A DNA stretch of 64,000 bases from JBAOHV01 sp964450685 (GCA_964450685.1 CAYVDN010000009.1:18863-82862), one strand, 5' to 3'; counted from the stretch's first letter, positions 19,248 to 27,985 are shown. Translations and numbers: made by a program. The notes: a model not told the origin generated them from the sequence alone.

Positions 19248-20375
19248 TCAGCCCGGCGGTCGCACGGCGAGGCTGTCCGCGGATACCTGGACGCCGGACG
19301 GATCGACCACCTCGAAGTCGCCCCCTGACAGCTGGCGCAGCGTGTCCAGATCGGCGTTGTCCCAGCGACTGTCGGGCGCTCCGCGCACGGCGAAGCCGGG
19401 GCCGGTGTCCGACAGGATCAGGCCATGGCGTTGCAGCGCCTCTGCCACGACCCGCGCCTGGGGGCCCAGCCCCGACAGATCGACGTCGGAGCGGAGGCGT
19501 AGCCATGCGCCCTGTGGAGGGGCGTCCGGGTCGGGTGAGCGACCGTCGCCACGCCTGGCAGGCCAGATCGAGCGTCCAGCTGCCGAGGACTCGATCCCGG
19601 CGAGGACCACGTGGTCGATGCTTCCCGACGCCACCTGGTCGTACGTGATCACCCCGGGCAGCAGGGGTAGACCAGCGGCGATCGTCGAGCCCCGCGGGTA
19701 GTCGTTGGAGTCGGTTCTGTAGTGGGCGCCGGAGTCCGCTTCCCAGCGTCCGAACCAGGAGCGTGTGCTGAGCAGCTCCCAGACCTGCGAGCTGGACGGA
19801 TCGACGCCCACGTAGTGCATGTCGAAGCCGTAGGTGGGCATCGACTCGATGTACGCGGGGTCGGTGATCGGGTACGGGCCCGGGAAGCTGGTCGCGGGAC
19901 TCAGCATGATGTCCACGTCGCGGCGAGGTGTGGACGAGTCGACGAAGTTGTAGGGGATGCCGAAGACGACGCCTTCGACGACCCGGCCGCTGAACCCCGC
20001 ACGGAGTGGGATGTGGTCGATCGCTGCGATCCATCGTTCGCTGTCGCCCGAAACGGGAAGATCGGTCGCGGTGCGGCGGAACAGGTTGTCCGCCGGCATC
20101 AGGACCGGAAGGGAACCGAAGCGCGGCACGAAGAACGGTGGTGGCCGCAGGAGCCATGCTCCGATTCCAGCCAGAACGGCGACCGCCGCCAGCGGCACCG
20201 CGACAACAGGTCGGCCGTTGGTTCGCCCTCGTCGGGCGCGGATCGATCGGCGCGCAACGAGCACGACAGCGACCGCGGCGGTGACGAGAGCGAGCAGCAA
20301 CAACAGCCCGGGGATCAGTTGCTCGGACCCCGGGAGGACCACGTCAGGGCCGACGGTCCCCCCGCTCCGTTCCAT
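19248..20375 (-). CDS. membrane-anchored conserved protein of unknown function
   Basis: 375 residues with two N-terminal hydrophobic segments (about 20-40 and 58-78), so the main domain of ~290 residues probably lies outside the membrane. Recognisable stretches are LPVLMPADNLFR, VVFGIPYNFVDS, GPYPITDPAYIES, LPLLPGVITYDQVASGSIDH, WPARR and GAPDSRWDNADL. I recall related uncharacterised secreted proteins but cannot name a function or fold. ATG 20375 is supported by TACCAT six nucleotides upstream. It is monocistronic, convergent with moeA, with the DUF1996 lipoprotein 33 bp upstream in the same direction. Confidence 0.75.
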   Translation of the reverse strand: MERSGGTVGPDVVLPGSEQLIPGLLLLLALVTAAVAVVLVARRSIRARRGRTNGRPVVAVPLAAVAVLAGIGAWLLRPPPFFVPRFGSLPVLMPADNLFRRTATDLPVSGDSERWIAAIDHIPLRAGFSGRVVEGVVFGIPYNFVDSSTPRRDVDIMLSPATSFPGPYPITDPAYIESMPTYGFDMHYVGVDPSSSQVWELLSTRSWFGRWEADSGAHYRTDSNDYPRGSTIAAGLPLLPGVITYDQVASGSIDHVVLAGIESSAAGRSIWPARRGDGRSPDPDAPPQGAWLRLRSDVDLSGLGPQARVVAEALQRHGLILSDTGPGFAVRGAPDSRWDNADLDTLRQLSGGDFEVVDPSGVQVSADSLAVRPPG

Positions 20376-20381
20376 CGCCGG

Positions 20382-20387
20382 ATGGTA
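20382..20387 (-). promoter_or_regulatory. -10 element (leaderless) of the unknown membrane protein
   Basis: TACCAT on the minus strand, six nucleotides before ATG 20375. The 33-bp gap to the DUF1996 gene leaves little other space for a promoter. Confidence 0.4.
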
Positions 20388-20397
20388 CTCACCGCCG

Positions 20398-21424
20398 GCG
20401 TCGGATGGTCAGCGTGTGAGGGCTTGGCCGTCGCCGAGGAGGTTCATCTGGCAGTCGTAGCCGCCCTTGTAGCAGTTGTCGATGATGCGTTGGAAGACTG
20501 CGCGGTCCCAGCCGTTCATCCAGTCGGCGTGGCCTGAGTAGCCGGCGGGGCCGGTGTACATGTCGCTTGAGAGTCGCCAGGTGGTCATGCCTGTGGTGGG
20601 GACTCGGTAGCGGTAGTTCTGGGTGACCTGGGCGAGGGGGACTGGGTGGGTTGATGGGCAACCCTTGTCGGGCCAGCCGGCGCCGTAGGCCATGTGTGAT
20701 TTGTGGTCTGGGGAGTCGAGGTTGACGCCGTCCCAGCACTGGGGGAAGACGATGCTCATGACGAGGAGTTGTCCGGGGCTGCAGTTGGGGAAGGTGGCGG
20801 AGTCGGTGATGTTGGGGCCGTTGCCTTCGGTGCAGGAGTAGCGGACGCGGTCCTGGGCGGTGGTGGATCGGGAGTTGCCGGCGATCATGCGGAGTCCGGT
20901 GGGGAAGTTCTGGATGGTTTCGGGGCGGACGCCGTCGTAGCCGGTCTTGTAATAGACCTGCAGGCCGTTTTCGTCGTCGCCTTGTGTGGAGTTGGAAACG
21001 ACTGCTCTGTTGGTGGCGGTGTCGACGATCGCGGGTGCCCAGTAGGCGGTGCGGTTGGCTGTGCCGCCTTCGCAGGTGGAGTTGCCTGTGGTGGCGACTG
21101 ATTCGGGTGTGGTGTTGGCGTTGATGGCGGTGTTGCCGAAGAAGGCGTGGAGGTGGCTGGCTCCGGGTTGGCCGGGGGCGACGATGGGGTCGTCGTAGCG
21201 CATGTGGGAGAAGGAGCAGTTGGTGCGGAATTGTGCGCTTCCGTCGCTGAGGAATTTGGAGTATCCGGCGGGGCCGATGAGGGCGCTGGAGGCTCCGGTG
21301 TCGCCGGTGGGCAGGGTTGCGGGGTCGACCTGGATGCCTTGGCCGCTGCTCGAGGTCGGTGTCGACGGCGACGAAGAAGTGGATGGTGAGGACGGTGTGG
21401 ACGAGACCGGAACCGTCGACGAGG
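20398..21424. repeat. 1,027-bp direct repeat, copy A (with 25707-26733)
   Basis: Every base I compared between 20398-21424 and 25707-26733 is identical, at a constant offset of 5,309. The repeat begins 11 bp past the stop codon and ends inside the Ser/Thr/Pro linker, so it covers exactly the secreted domain and not the signal peptide. Confidence 0.93.
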
Positions 21425-21569
21425 ACACTGCCGGCGTGGTCGACTGCGTCGGTCGTGGTGGGGGTGCGCTGGTCGCCAGACAGGATGTGGCAGCGAGGCT
21501 GATCGCGATCACCCCCGTGAGGGTGCGGAGCGGGCGTGCAGAGGCGATGGCTACTCGACGCGACAGCAT
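20409..21569 (-). CDS. DUF1996 lipoprotein, copy A
   Basis: 386 residues. The N-terminal signal ends in a lipobox-like LAATSC, so it is a predicted lipoprotein. A Ser/Thr/Pro-rich linker follows, then a ~290-residue DUF1996 domain: FRTNCSFSHMRYDDPIV, PGASHLHAFFGNTAIN, AYWAPAIVD, FPQCWDG, DHKSHMAY and CPSTHPVPLAQV. DUF1996 occurs in secreted proteins of fungi and bacteria; its function is unknown. The conserved His, Asp and Cys pattern could indicate metal binding or hydrolysis, but this is a guess. The coding strand is unusually C/A-rich and G-poor compared with neighbours, hinting at foreign origin. From the linker onward it is identical to copy B. Confidence 0.88.
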   Translation of the reverse strand: MLSRRVAIASARPLRTLTGVIAISLAATSCLATSAPPPRPTQSTTPAVSSSTVPVSSTPSSPSTSSSPSTPTSSSGQGIQVDPATLPTGDTGASSALIGPAGYSKFLSDGSAQFRTNCSFSHMRYDDPIVAPGQPGASHLHAFFGNTAINANTTPESVATTGNSTCEGGTANRTAYWAPAIVDTATNRAVVSNSTQGDDENGLQVYYKTGYDGVRPETIQNFPTGLRMIAGNSRSTTAQDRVRYSCTEGNGPNITDSATFPNCSPGQLLVMSIVFPQCWDGVNLDSPDHKSHMAYGAGWPDKGCPSTHPVPLAQVTQNYRYRVPTTGMTTWRLSSDMYTGPAGYSGHADWMNGWDRAVFQRIIDNCYKGGYDCQMNLLGDGQALTR

Positions 21570-21571
21570 GG

Positions 21572-21589
21572 ATAGGTCATCGGACCTAT
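21572..21589. promoter_or_regulatory. inverted repeat upstream of DUF1996 copy A
   Basis: ATAGGTC-atcg-GACCTAT: two perfect 7-bp arms around a 4-nt spacer, ending two bases from the ATG at 21569. It could be an operator or the -10 region itself. No equivalent precedes copy B, so the two copies may be expressed differently. Confidence 0.45.
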
Positions 21590-21629
21590 GTGGCCAGGAC
21601 TTGAGTGTCGGGCCGGGAGACAGGACCCG

Positions 21630-22313
21630 CTAAGGCGCTGAGAGCCACTCGTTGATCTCGGGTGCGTTCGAATAGACGAGGTGCTCGGTGTGGATGCTCG
21701 GAGTCACCTGCGTTCCCAGCCGCCTTGCGTACTCCTCGATCCCCACCAGGACACCGGAGCCGGCGCAAACCCACCCCAGATCTTCACACGACGCGCCAGC
21801 CGTCGCTTCCTCGAGACCGCCGGTCCAGTAGACAACTACGGCGACCGATGGATCGGGCATACATGGGGAGCTGTCGTCCGGGACCGGATCATCGACGATC
21901 GCGCCGGCCAGCCTTCCCTGCAGTGTCTCGCCACGGCAGATGACAGCGCCGAGCAAGCCGCCGCCGTTACTGAAGCCGTGCAGCACCACCCGCCTGCATC
22001 CGGCGTCGTCGACCACCTCGGTCACGCGCCGGAGAGCATCGTCGTACGACTCGGGGCTGTCGTAGGTCCACATCCGGCCGTCGCCCGTGGGGTTGGCGGA
22101 GTTCCCGTCGGGGCGCAGCACCGCGTAGCCGTCTCTCATCGCCGGCGGGGCACCCTGCTCGCTGCGTCCATGGACCTGCACCAGACACCGATCGGCGCTG
22201 AAACCGGCGGGGACACTTCCCGCGTTCGCAGTCCCCTCGCTGTCGGCGCAGCTGACCGATCCCAGCCCTGCGATCACGAGCAGAGCGACCAGCGATCGGG
22301 CCCGTGACTCCAT
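21630..22313 (-). CDS. alpha/beta-hydrolase-like lipoprotein
   Basis: 227 residues from ATG 22313. MESRARSLVALLVIAGLGSVSC is a lipoprotein signal with lipobox SVSC, so the protein should be membrane-tethered outside the cell. The nucleophile elbow is HGFSNGGG (GxSxG) near residue 108. A C-terminal HTEHLVY may supply the catalytic His, and VVYWTGGLEEA...SCEDLG fits a late core strand with disulfide Cys. Esterase- or peptidase-like; substrate unknown. An upstream open frame to 22505 is excluded because the TAGGCT promoter lies eight nucleotides before the chosen ATG. Divergent from the next gene. Confidence 0.72.
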   Translation of the reverse strand: MESRARSLVALLVIAGLGSVSCADSEGTANAGSVPAGFSADRCLVQVHGRSEQGAPPAMRDGYAVLRPDGNSANPTGDGRMWTYDSPESYDDALRRVTEVVDDAGCRRVVLHGFSNGGGLLGAVICRGETLQGRLAGAIVDDPVPDDSSPCMPDPSVAVVVYWTGGLEEATAGASCEDLGWVCAGSGVLVGIEEYARRLGTQVTPSIHTEHLVYSNAPEINEWLSAP

Positions 22314-22321
22314 GTCGGCGC

Positions 22322-22368
22322 AGCCTAACTGGCACCCGGGCGGGATAGTTCCGACGCGGCGATACGCT
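22322..22368. promoter_or_regulatory. divergent leaderless promoters (hydrolase lipoprotein / membrane protein)
   Basis: Minus strand TAGGCT at 22327-22322, eight nucleotides before ATG 22313. Plus strand TACGCT at 22363-22368, six nucleotides before GTG 22375. Both transcripts would lack leaders. The intergenic space is 61 bp. Confidence 0.5.
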
Positions 22369-22374
22369 GGCTCG

Positions 22375-23037
22375 GTGGCTGAGCGGAGTGCCGGCAGGAC
22401 GGCTGCGGTGTTGGTTGTCGGGGTCCTGGTCGGTCTCGTCGCGGTCGTGATGGTGCTGCGAGCCGGATCGGACGACCGGGATGTGGCTGATGATTCGACG
22501 TCCACCCAGCTGACGACGACGGTCGCTAGTCCGGTGGACGGATCGGAAGCAGTCGGCGCGTGTGAGAACGTCCACGCGGGGCACCAGATGAAGATGTGGA
22601 ACCCGACGATGGCAGACGAGATGGTCGATGCCGACTGCGGATGGCCCTACCCGCCTTTCGAGCTGGAACCCGCCGAGGGCGAGGACGACGCGTCCTTGGA
22701 TGCCGCGTTCGAACCCAGGCGCTACTCGGAGATCTGGCAGGTGATAACCGCCGCACGACTGGGTACCTGCGCGGTGGCGACCGACCTCAACGGTGGTGGA
22801 CCCGGCGCGTTGTTCGAGTTCACCTACAGCGTCGGCCCGGCGGGCTGCCCGGAGGCTCGGCCAGACGGTGAGCTGGTCGTCGCTGAGTACGGCACCGAAG
22901 CCCAGCGCGACGCCGCAGCGAACGAGGCGGGCGATGGGATCAGCATGGTTCTGGGCCGCTGGAACGTCCGGCTGACCGGTAGGGCGGAGCAGCTCGAGTC
23001 GGCGTTGGTCGAAATCGGGGCGCAGCGTGCCGGCTGA
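22375..23037 (+). CDS. single-pass membrane protein of unknown function
   Basis: 220 residues from GTG 22375 (an in-frame ATG at 22312 lies upstream of the -10 box and is rejected). One N-terminal transmembrane helix (~10-28: AAVLVVGVLVGLVAVVMVL), then a Thr-rich stretch and an acidic extracytoplasmic domain with Cys residues that could pair (GACENVHAGHQMKMW, DADCGWPYPPFE, GTCAVATD, AGCPEARP). No family recognised. It overlaps the O-antigen ligase-like gene by 11 bp, so it belongs to the polysaccharide operon. Confidence 0.7.
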   Translation: MAERSAGRTAAVLVVGVLVGLVAVVMVLRAGSDDRDVADDSTSTQLTTTVASPVDGSEAVGACENVHAGHQMKMWNPTMADEMVDADCGWPYPPFELEPAEGEDDASLDAAFEPRRYSEIWQVITAARLGTCAVATDLNGGGPGALFEFTYSVGPAGCPEARPDGELVVAEYGTEAQRDAAANEAGDGISMVLGRWNVRLTGRAEQLESALVEIGAQRAG

Positions 23038-24346
23038 GACGACACGACAGCGACCCGTGAGTGCACCGATCCGGCGCCGTGGACGACCCCGGCCGCTCGT
23101 CGACTTCGCAGCACCGATCTACCTGGTGCTCTATGTGCTGGTCGTCTTCGCTCCGTTCGAGGTGCTGATCGGCTACCAGCTCTCTATCCCCACATTCCTG
23201 ATCTCGGTGTTCGGTGTCTGTGTGCTCGTCATAACTCCGACGGACCGTCTGAGGGTCATGCCGGTGAGCGTTGCGCTGCTCGGATTCGTCTCGTGGGGGC
23301 TGCTCAGCGTGCTGTGGAGCGACGACAGGGGATCGACCATCTTGTTCGCTCGCTACGAGTTGGTTCCTATTGCGGTGACGATGGGAGTCGTAGGAACGAT
23401 GGCCCCCAGGACCGCCGCGCGGACGTTGCTCACCACCTCCCTGGCTCTGTGCGGGTGGAGTCTGGTCGCCTCGCTCGTGCTACCCGCGTCCAGGGCGTTG
23501 ATCGAGGAGGACGGCACTGTCGAAACGGCGTTCCGCGGTACGTTCGGTCACAAGAACTCCCTTGGAATATTCACGGTTCTGACCCTGGCGATGGTGCTGG
23601 GGCTATATCGCGGTCGTTGGCGAAGGACCATCATCGTCCTGCTCATCATCACCGCTGTGGCGACGCGTTCTGCGACGACGGCCAGTGGCCTTCTGGCGAT
23701 CTCTTTCGTCTGGTTCTGGATCCTGGCCATCGGTCTGGGACGCAGCAGACGTGATCGTCGTCTGCTGTTTGCCGCATCGATCACCTCTGCGCTCGGAGCG
23801 CTGCTCAGCGCGTTCCGACTGGTTCCGCTCCTGCTCGACGTCTACAACAAGGATCTGACCTTCTCCGGTCGGACCCACATCTGGAGCGCCACACTGGGAG
23901 CGGTCGTAGAACGTCCGCTCCAGGGCTACGGCTACGCGGGTGTGTTCACCGAGGTGCCCACCGTGCTCACGATGCAACTGTGGCACGAGATCGGATTCGA
24001 GGCCGCACACACCCACAGTGGTCCGATCAAGGTGCTACTGGACGTCGGGCTCGTGGGATTCGTCCTGTTGTGCGCCTTCCTGATCGACCTGTTGCGCAGG
24101 GCGTTGCGACTCAACCGCGGCTCAGAGGCACGCCCCTATGGGCTGTGGGGAGTGATGGCCCTCACCTCGCTGCTGGTCATGTCGCTGGCGGAGCCGCTGC
24201 TGAACGGGGCCTATCTCGGGTACCTGGTGATCCTGTGGTCCATCCTGGCACGACTGAACGCTGAATCGGTGCGGTCGGACCATCCCGTTCGCAGTTCTCG
24301 CGCCACCGTGTTCGGCCTGCGATCGGTATCGGGGATGTCGCTGTGA
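23027..24346 (+). CDS. O-antigen ligase/polymerase family membrane protein
   Basis: 439 residues, about ten to twelve hydrophobic segments with a large loop containing LTFSGRTHIWSATLGAVVERP near residue 285. The GHKNSLG motif near 182 and SGRTHIW are typical of the WaaL/Wzy (O-antigen ligase) family, which polymerises or transfers undecaprenyl-linked glycans outside the membrane. Which of the two reactions it performs cannot be told from sequence. GTG 23027 overlaps the upstream gene, and the 3' end overlaps the GT4 gene by 4 bp. Confidence 0.85.
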   Translation: MPAETTRQRPVSAPIRRRGRPRPLVDFAAPIYLVLYVLVVFAPFEVLIGYQLSIPTFLISVFGVCVLVITPTDRLRVMPVSVALLGFVSWGLLSVLWSDDRGSTILFARYELVPIAVTMGVVGTMAPRTAARTLLTTSLALCGWSLVASLVLPASRALIEEDGTVETAFRGTFGHKNSLGIFTVLTLAMVLGLYRGRWRRTIIVLLIITAVATRSATTASGLLAISFVWFWILAIGLGRSRRDRRLLFAASITSALGALLSAFRLVPLLLDVYNKDLTFSGRTHIWSATLGAVVERPLQGYGYAGVFTEVPTVLTMQLWHEIGFEAAHTHSGPIKVLLDVGLVGFVLLCAFLIDLLRRALRLNRGSEARPYGLWGVMALTSLLVMSLAEPLLNGAYLGYLVILWSILARLNAESVRSDHPVRSSRATVFGLRSVSGMSL

Positions 24347-25551
24347 GGATCGCCTACCTGGTCAACCAGTATCCGATGCCGAGCCAGACGTTCATTCGTC
24401 GCGAAATCAGGGCGCTCGAGGCGCTCGGTCAGCCGATCCAGCGATACAGCATCCGTTCAGGGGCCGGTCTGGTGGTCGATGACGACGATCTCAAAGAGGT
24501 TCGCCGAACGAGGTCGGTACTCCGGGGCAGGCGAAGCCTGGTCGGTCTCGTCCGCTCGACTCTGGCAACGCTGCTGACCGACACCACCGGATTCATCCGG
24601 GCGTCTGCCCTGGCGCTCCGCCTGGGACGCCGGAGTCAGCGCGGCATCGGCGTCCACCTGGTGTATTTGGCCGAAGCCTGTGTCCTCCGTCGCTGGTTCG
24701 CCGAAGACGAGATCGACCATGTGCATTGTCATTTCGGCACCAACGCACCAGCGGTAGCGCTGCTGGTGCGGACCCTGGGGGGACCCAGGTACAGCTTCAC
24801 CGTGCACGGGCCCGAGGAGTTCGACAGCCCCGGACCTCTGAGGTTGCGTGAGAAGGTCCACGGGTCAGCGTTCGTGATTGCCATCAGCAGCTTCGGGCGG
24901 AGCCAGCTGTACCGCTGGAGCGACAAGGCGGACTGGCCGAAGATTCACGTGGTCCGCTGCGGCCTCGACGCGTCGTTCCTCGAGTTGGAGCCCCCGCCCA
25001 CCCCGGACGTCGACCGGCTCGTCTGCGTCGGACGACTGGGCGAGCAGAAGGGGCAGCACATCCTGTTGGAGGCGGTGGCGCAGCTCGTCGATGACGGGCG
25101 GCCGGTGCATGTCGTGCTGGCCGGCGAGGGGCCGATGCGTCCTGAGCTCGAGTCGGCGATCGCCGACTCCGGACTGTCGGACAAGGTGACGATCACCGGC
25201 TGGATCGACAACGCTCAGGTCCGGCGCGAGATCCTCGGGTCCCGCGCCGTGGTTCTACCGAGCTTCGCCGAGGGCCTCCCCGTCGCTCTGATGGAGTCGC
25301 TCGCGCTGGCCCGACCGGTGGTCACGACGGCGATCGCGGGTGTACCCGAGTTGGTCGATGACGGGTGTGGATGGGTCGTGCCCGCAGGATCGGTCGAAGC
25401 ATTGAGCTCTGCGCTTGCCGAGGTGCTCGACGAGGCTCCCACGAGACTCGACGAAAAGGGTTGGGTGGGTAGAGAGCGCGTGCTGAGTCGCCACGATGCC
25501 TCGACGGAGGCGGCGAAGTTGTTGGCGCTGTTCGAGGCGGCGGTCGGCTGA
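24343..25551 (+). CDS. glycosyltransferase family 4
   Basis: 402 residues from GTG 24343. GT-B fold: the N-terminal domain starts MRIAYLVNQYPMPSQTFIRRE, as in colanic-acid-type transferases. The C-terminal nucleotide-sugar domain has CVGRLGEQKGQHILLEA, ITGWIDNAQVRREI and the E-X7-E retaining signature in PSFAEGLPVALMESLA. It transfers a sugar to the growing surface glycan in the cytoplasm. Last gene of the operon, followed by an 18-bp hairpin terminator. Confidence 0.9.
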   Translation: MRIAYLVNQYPMPSQTFIRREIRALEALGQPIQRYSIRSGAGLVVDDDDLKEVRRTRSVLRGRRSLVGLVRSTLATLLTDTTGFIRASALALRLGRRSQRGIGVHLVYLAEACVLRRWFAEDEIDHVHCHFGTNAPAVALLVRTLGGPRYSFTVHGPEEFDSPGPLRLREKVHGSAFVIAISSFGRSQLYRWSDKADWPKIHVVRCGLDASFLELEPPPTPDVDRLVCVGRLGEQKGQHILLEAVAQLVDDGRPVHVVLAGEGPMRPELESAIADSGLSDKVTITGWIDNAQVRREILGSRAVVLPSFAEGLPVALMESLALARPVVTTAIAGVPELVDDGCGWVVPAGSVEALSSALAEVLDEAPTRLDEKGWVGRERVLSRHDASTEAAKLLALFEAAVG

Positions 25552-25601
25552 TCGGGCTCTCTCTCCCCCCCGACACGACTCGGTGCTCCACGAGGCGGAG
25601 A

Positions 25602-25641
25602 ACGCCGACGGCCGACACCCGGAGGTGTCGGCCGTCGGCGT
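25602..25641 (+). terminator. strong hairpin terminator after the GT4 gene
   Basis: Perfect 18-bp stem (arms 25602-25619 and 25624-25641) with a CGGA tetraloop, 50 bp after the GT4 stop and before the convergent DUF1996 copy B. Probably bidirectional; no T-tract. Confidence 0.85.
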
Positions 25642-25706
25642 CAGCTCGTCCGTGGGATGGCCGGACCAGCCGATGTCTGGGAACGTTGCGCTGCGTGGGA
25701 GGGGCA

Positions 25707-26733
25707 GCGTCGGATGGTCAGCGTGTGAGGGCTTGGCCGTCGCCGAGGAGGTTCATCTGGCAGTCGTAGCCGCCCTTGTAGCAGTTGTCGATGATGCGTT
25801 GGAAGACTGCGCGGTCCCAGCCGTTCATCCAGTCGGCGTGGCCTGAGTAGCCGGCGGGGCCGGTGTACATGTCGCTTGAGAGTCGCCAGGTGGTCATGCC
25901 TGTGGTGGGGACTCGGTAGCGGTAGTTCTGGGTGACCTGGGCGAGGGGGACTGGGTGGGTTGATGGGCAACCCTTGTCGGGCCAGCCGGCGCCGTAGGCC
26001 ATGTGTGATTTGTGGTCTGGGGAGTCGAGGTTGACGCCGTCCCAGCACTGGGGGAAGACGATGCTCATGACGAGGAGTTGTCCGGGGCTGCAGTTGGGGA
26101 AGGTGGCGGAGTCGGTGATGTTGGGGCCGTTGCCTTCGGTGCAGGAGTAGCGGACGCGGTCCTGGGCGGTGGTGGATCGGGAGTTGCCGGCGATCATGCG
26201 GAGTCCGGTGGGGAAGTTCTGGATGGTTTCGGGGCGGACGCCGTCGTAGCCGGTCTTGTAATAGACCTGCAGGCCGTTTTCGTCGTCGCCTTGTGTGGAG
26301 TTGGAAACGACTGCTCTGTTGGTGGCGGTGTCGACGATCGCGGGTGCCCAGTAGGCGGTGCGGTTGGCTGTGCCGCCTTCGCAGGTGGAGTTGCCTGTGG
26401 TGGCGACTGATTCGGGTGTGGTGTTGGCGTTGATGGCGGTGTTGCCGAAGAAGGCGTGGAGGTGGCTGGCTCCGGGTTGGCCGGGGGCGACGATGGGGTC
26501 GTCGTAGCGCATGTGGGAGAAGGAGCAGTTGGTGCGGAATTGTGCGCTTCCGTCGCTGAGGAATTTGGAGTATCCGGCGGGGCCGATGAGGGCGCTGGAG
26601 GCTCCGGTGTCGCCGGTGGGCAGGGTTGCGGGGTCGACCTGGATGCCTTGGCCGCTGCTCGAGGTCGGTGTCGACGGCGACGAAGAAGTGGATGGTGAGG
26701 ACGGTGTGGACGAGACCGGAACCGTCGACGAGG
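25707..26733. repeat. 1,027-bp direct repeat, copy B (with 20398-21424)
   Basis: Second copy of the repeat described at 20398, same orientation. The two copies bracket the hydrolase lipoprotein, the unknown membrane protein, the O-antigen ligase-like gene and the GT4 gene. Recombination between them would delete those four genes. Confidence 0.93.
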
Positions 26734-26941
26734 TAGGAGTGACCAGCGATGCCGATCCACTTGTCCCCGCAACACCCGCAGCGGAGGACTTGGCGCTCGA
26801 CTTGGCTGCATCGCTGCTGGTGCCTGGCGAGTGAGGCGCGCAAGCGGTCGACGAGAGGGCCACGGTGGCGATGATTGCGCCGACGATCACACTGCCGCGG
26901 CGAGTGCGCGAGGTTGAGATTGAGGCAGGTCCGCGTTTCAT
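25718..26941 (-). CDS. DUF1996 lipoprotein, copy B
   Basis: 407 residues. Its signal peptide (VGAIIATVALSSTAC, lipobox STAC) and first ~70 residues differ completely from copy A; from the linker to the stop the two proteins are the same. The upstream region has TAACCT nine nucleotides before ATG 26941. It lies 78 bp after the GT2 gene in the same direction and could be co-transcribed or use its own promoter. The combination of unrelated leader and identical domain suggests recent gene conversion or domain swapping between paralogues; see copy A for domain content. Confidence 0.88.
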   Translation of the reverse strand: MKRGPASISTSRTRRGSVIVGAIIATVALSSTACAPHSPGTSSDAAKSSAKSSAAGVAGTSGSASLVTPTSSTVPVSSTPSSPSTSSSPSTPTSSSGQGIQVDPATLPTGDTGASSALIGPAGYSKFLSDGSAQFRTNCSFSHMRYDDPIVAPGQPGASHLHAFFGNTAINANTTPESVATTGNSTCEGGTANRTAYWAPAIVDTATNRAVVSNSTQGDDENGLQVYYKTGYDGVRPETIQNFPTGLRMIAGNSRSTTAQDRVRYSCTEGNGPNITDSATFPNCSPGQLLVMSIVFPQCWDGVNLDSPDHKSHMAYGAGWPDKGCPSTHPVPLAQVTQNYRYRVPTTGMTTWRLSSDMYTGPAGYSGHADWMNGWDRAVFQRIIDNCYKGGYDCQMNLLGDGQALTR

Positions 26942-27019
26942 ATGACGAACAGGTTACATAAGTTACGGCCGGTTGTCACCCTTGTTCCTGCAAAAGATCC
27001 GGGAAATCCCGAGGGGAGT

Positions 27020-27985
27020 TCAAACGGGCGGTTGCACGACTTCGTCGAGCCATGTCCTGGCCCGTCGGACCCAGTCGGGCGGAACCTGCCTTCGTCGACG
27101 GTCAGCCGAGCGGCGACTCGTCCACCCCGGGGCCAACACGACCAGGATCACACGGCGAGCAGTTGAGACGGAGGGGCGGCTGGTGAAGCTCCGCCAGGCA
27201 CGTCTGCGGGCGTTGCGCGGCGAGTTGAGCAGATCGGCAGCGAGCAGGCTCTGGTGGATCGAGGCCCAGTCCGGCTCCACACACTCACGACGGTAGAGAT
27301 CTGCGTATCGATCGATGACCCTGGAGATCGTTCGCTCCATACGGTCCGTGTCGGTGCTCATCGACGCGAAGCCTGTGCGGTAGCCGACGAGCGGCTCGTC
27401 CAGCATGTGGCCAGGACCGGACTCGGCGAGGCGTATCGCGAAGTCCCAGTCCTCGGCGGAGTCGAGCGTCTCGTCGAAGGTGCCCACCTCGTCGAGCAAC
27501 CTGCGTTCCACCAGCAGGCCCTGACCGGCGGAGGGGAGCACGTTGCGACGTAGTACTTGGGCGAGGAGGCCTTGCGGATCGGGGCAGCGGACGTGGCCGA
27601 TCACCTCGAGGTCGTCGTCAACATCGACCCTGCCGGCGCACGACCATCGCCAGGAGCCCGACCGGAGCGCTTCCAACTGGCGCACGATGCGATCGGGCGA
27701 CGTGAGGTCGTCATCGTCGATCCAGGTCACGTACGGAGCGTCAGATGCAGCGATACCGGTATTGCGGGCGCCGGAGAGACCGCGCGGGGGATCGTTGCGA
27801 ATGACCGAGATGCCGTGTGAGTTCGCGTATCGCTCGAGCAGCGCGGGCGTGTCGTCGGATGAGCCCTCGTCCACGACGACGATCTCGTACTCGGGACCGC
27901 TGTCGAGTGCCACCAGTTGGCGCAGGAGGCGCTCGAGGAGCGCGGAGCGATTGCGGGTGGGTACCACGATCGAGACGTCAGCCAT
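27020..27985 (-). CDS. glycosyltransferase family 2
   Basis: 321 residues. GT-A fold: VSIVVPTRNRSALLERLLRQ at the start, VVVDEGSSDD, NTGIAASDAPYVTWIDDDD (the DXD-type metal site) near residue 90, and LDSAEDWDFAIRLA near 180, the ED region for acceptor catalysis. The start is ATG 27985, which has GGAGCGGAG upstream; a GTG at 28000 is an alternative. The C-terminal ~90 residues are basic and of unclear role. Divergent from the WecG-type gene. Confidence 0.88.
   Translation of the reverse strand: MADVSIVVPTRNRSALLERLLRQLVALDSGPEYEIVVVDEGSSDDTPALLERYANSHGISVIRNDPPRGLSGARNTGIAASDAPYVTWIDDDDLTSPDRIVRQLEALRSGSWRWSCAGRVDVDDDLEVIGHVRCPDPQGLLAQVLRRNVLPSAGQGLLVERRLLDEVGTFDETLDSAEDWDFAIRLAESGPGHMLDEPLVGYRTGFASMSTDTDRMERTISRVIDRYADLYRRECVEPDWASIHQSLLAADLLNSPRNARRRAWRSFTSRPSVSTARRVILVVLAPGWTSRRSADRRRRQVPPDWVRRARTWLDEVVQPPV

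Noticed and set aside
20398..26733. Composite transposon bounded by the 1-kb repeats
   Set aside because: No transposase, no terminal inverted repeats and no target duplication; each repeat is the coding part of a lipoprotein gene.
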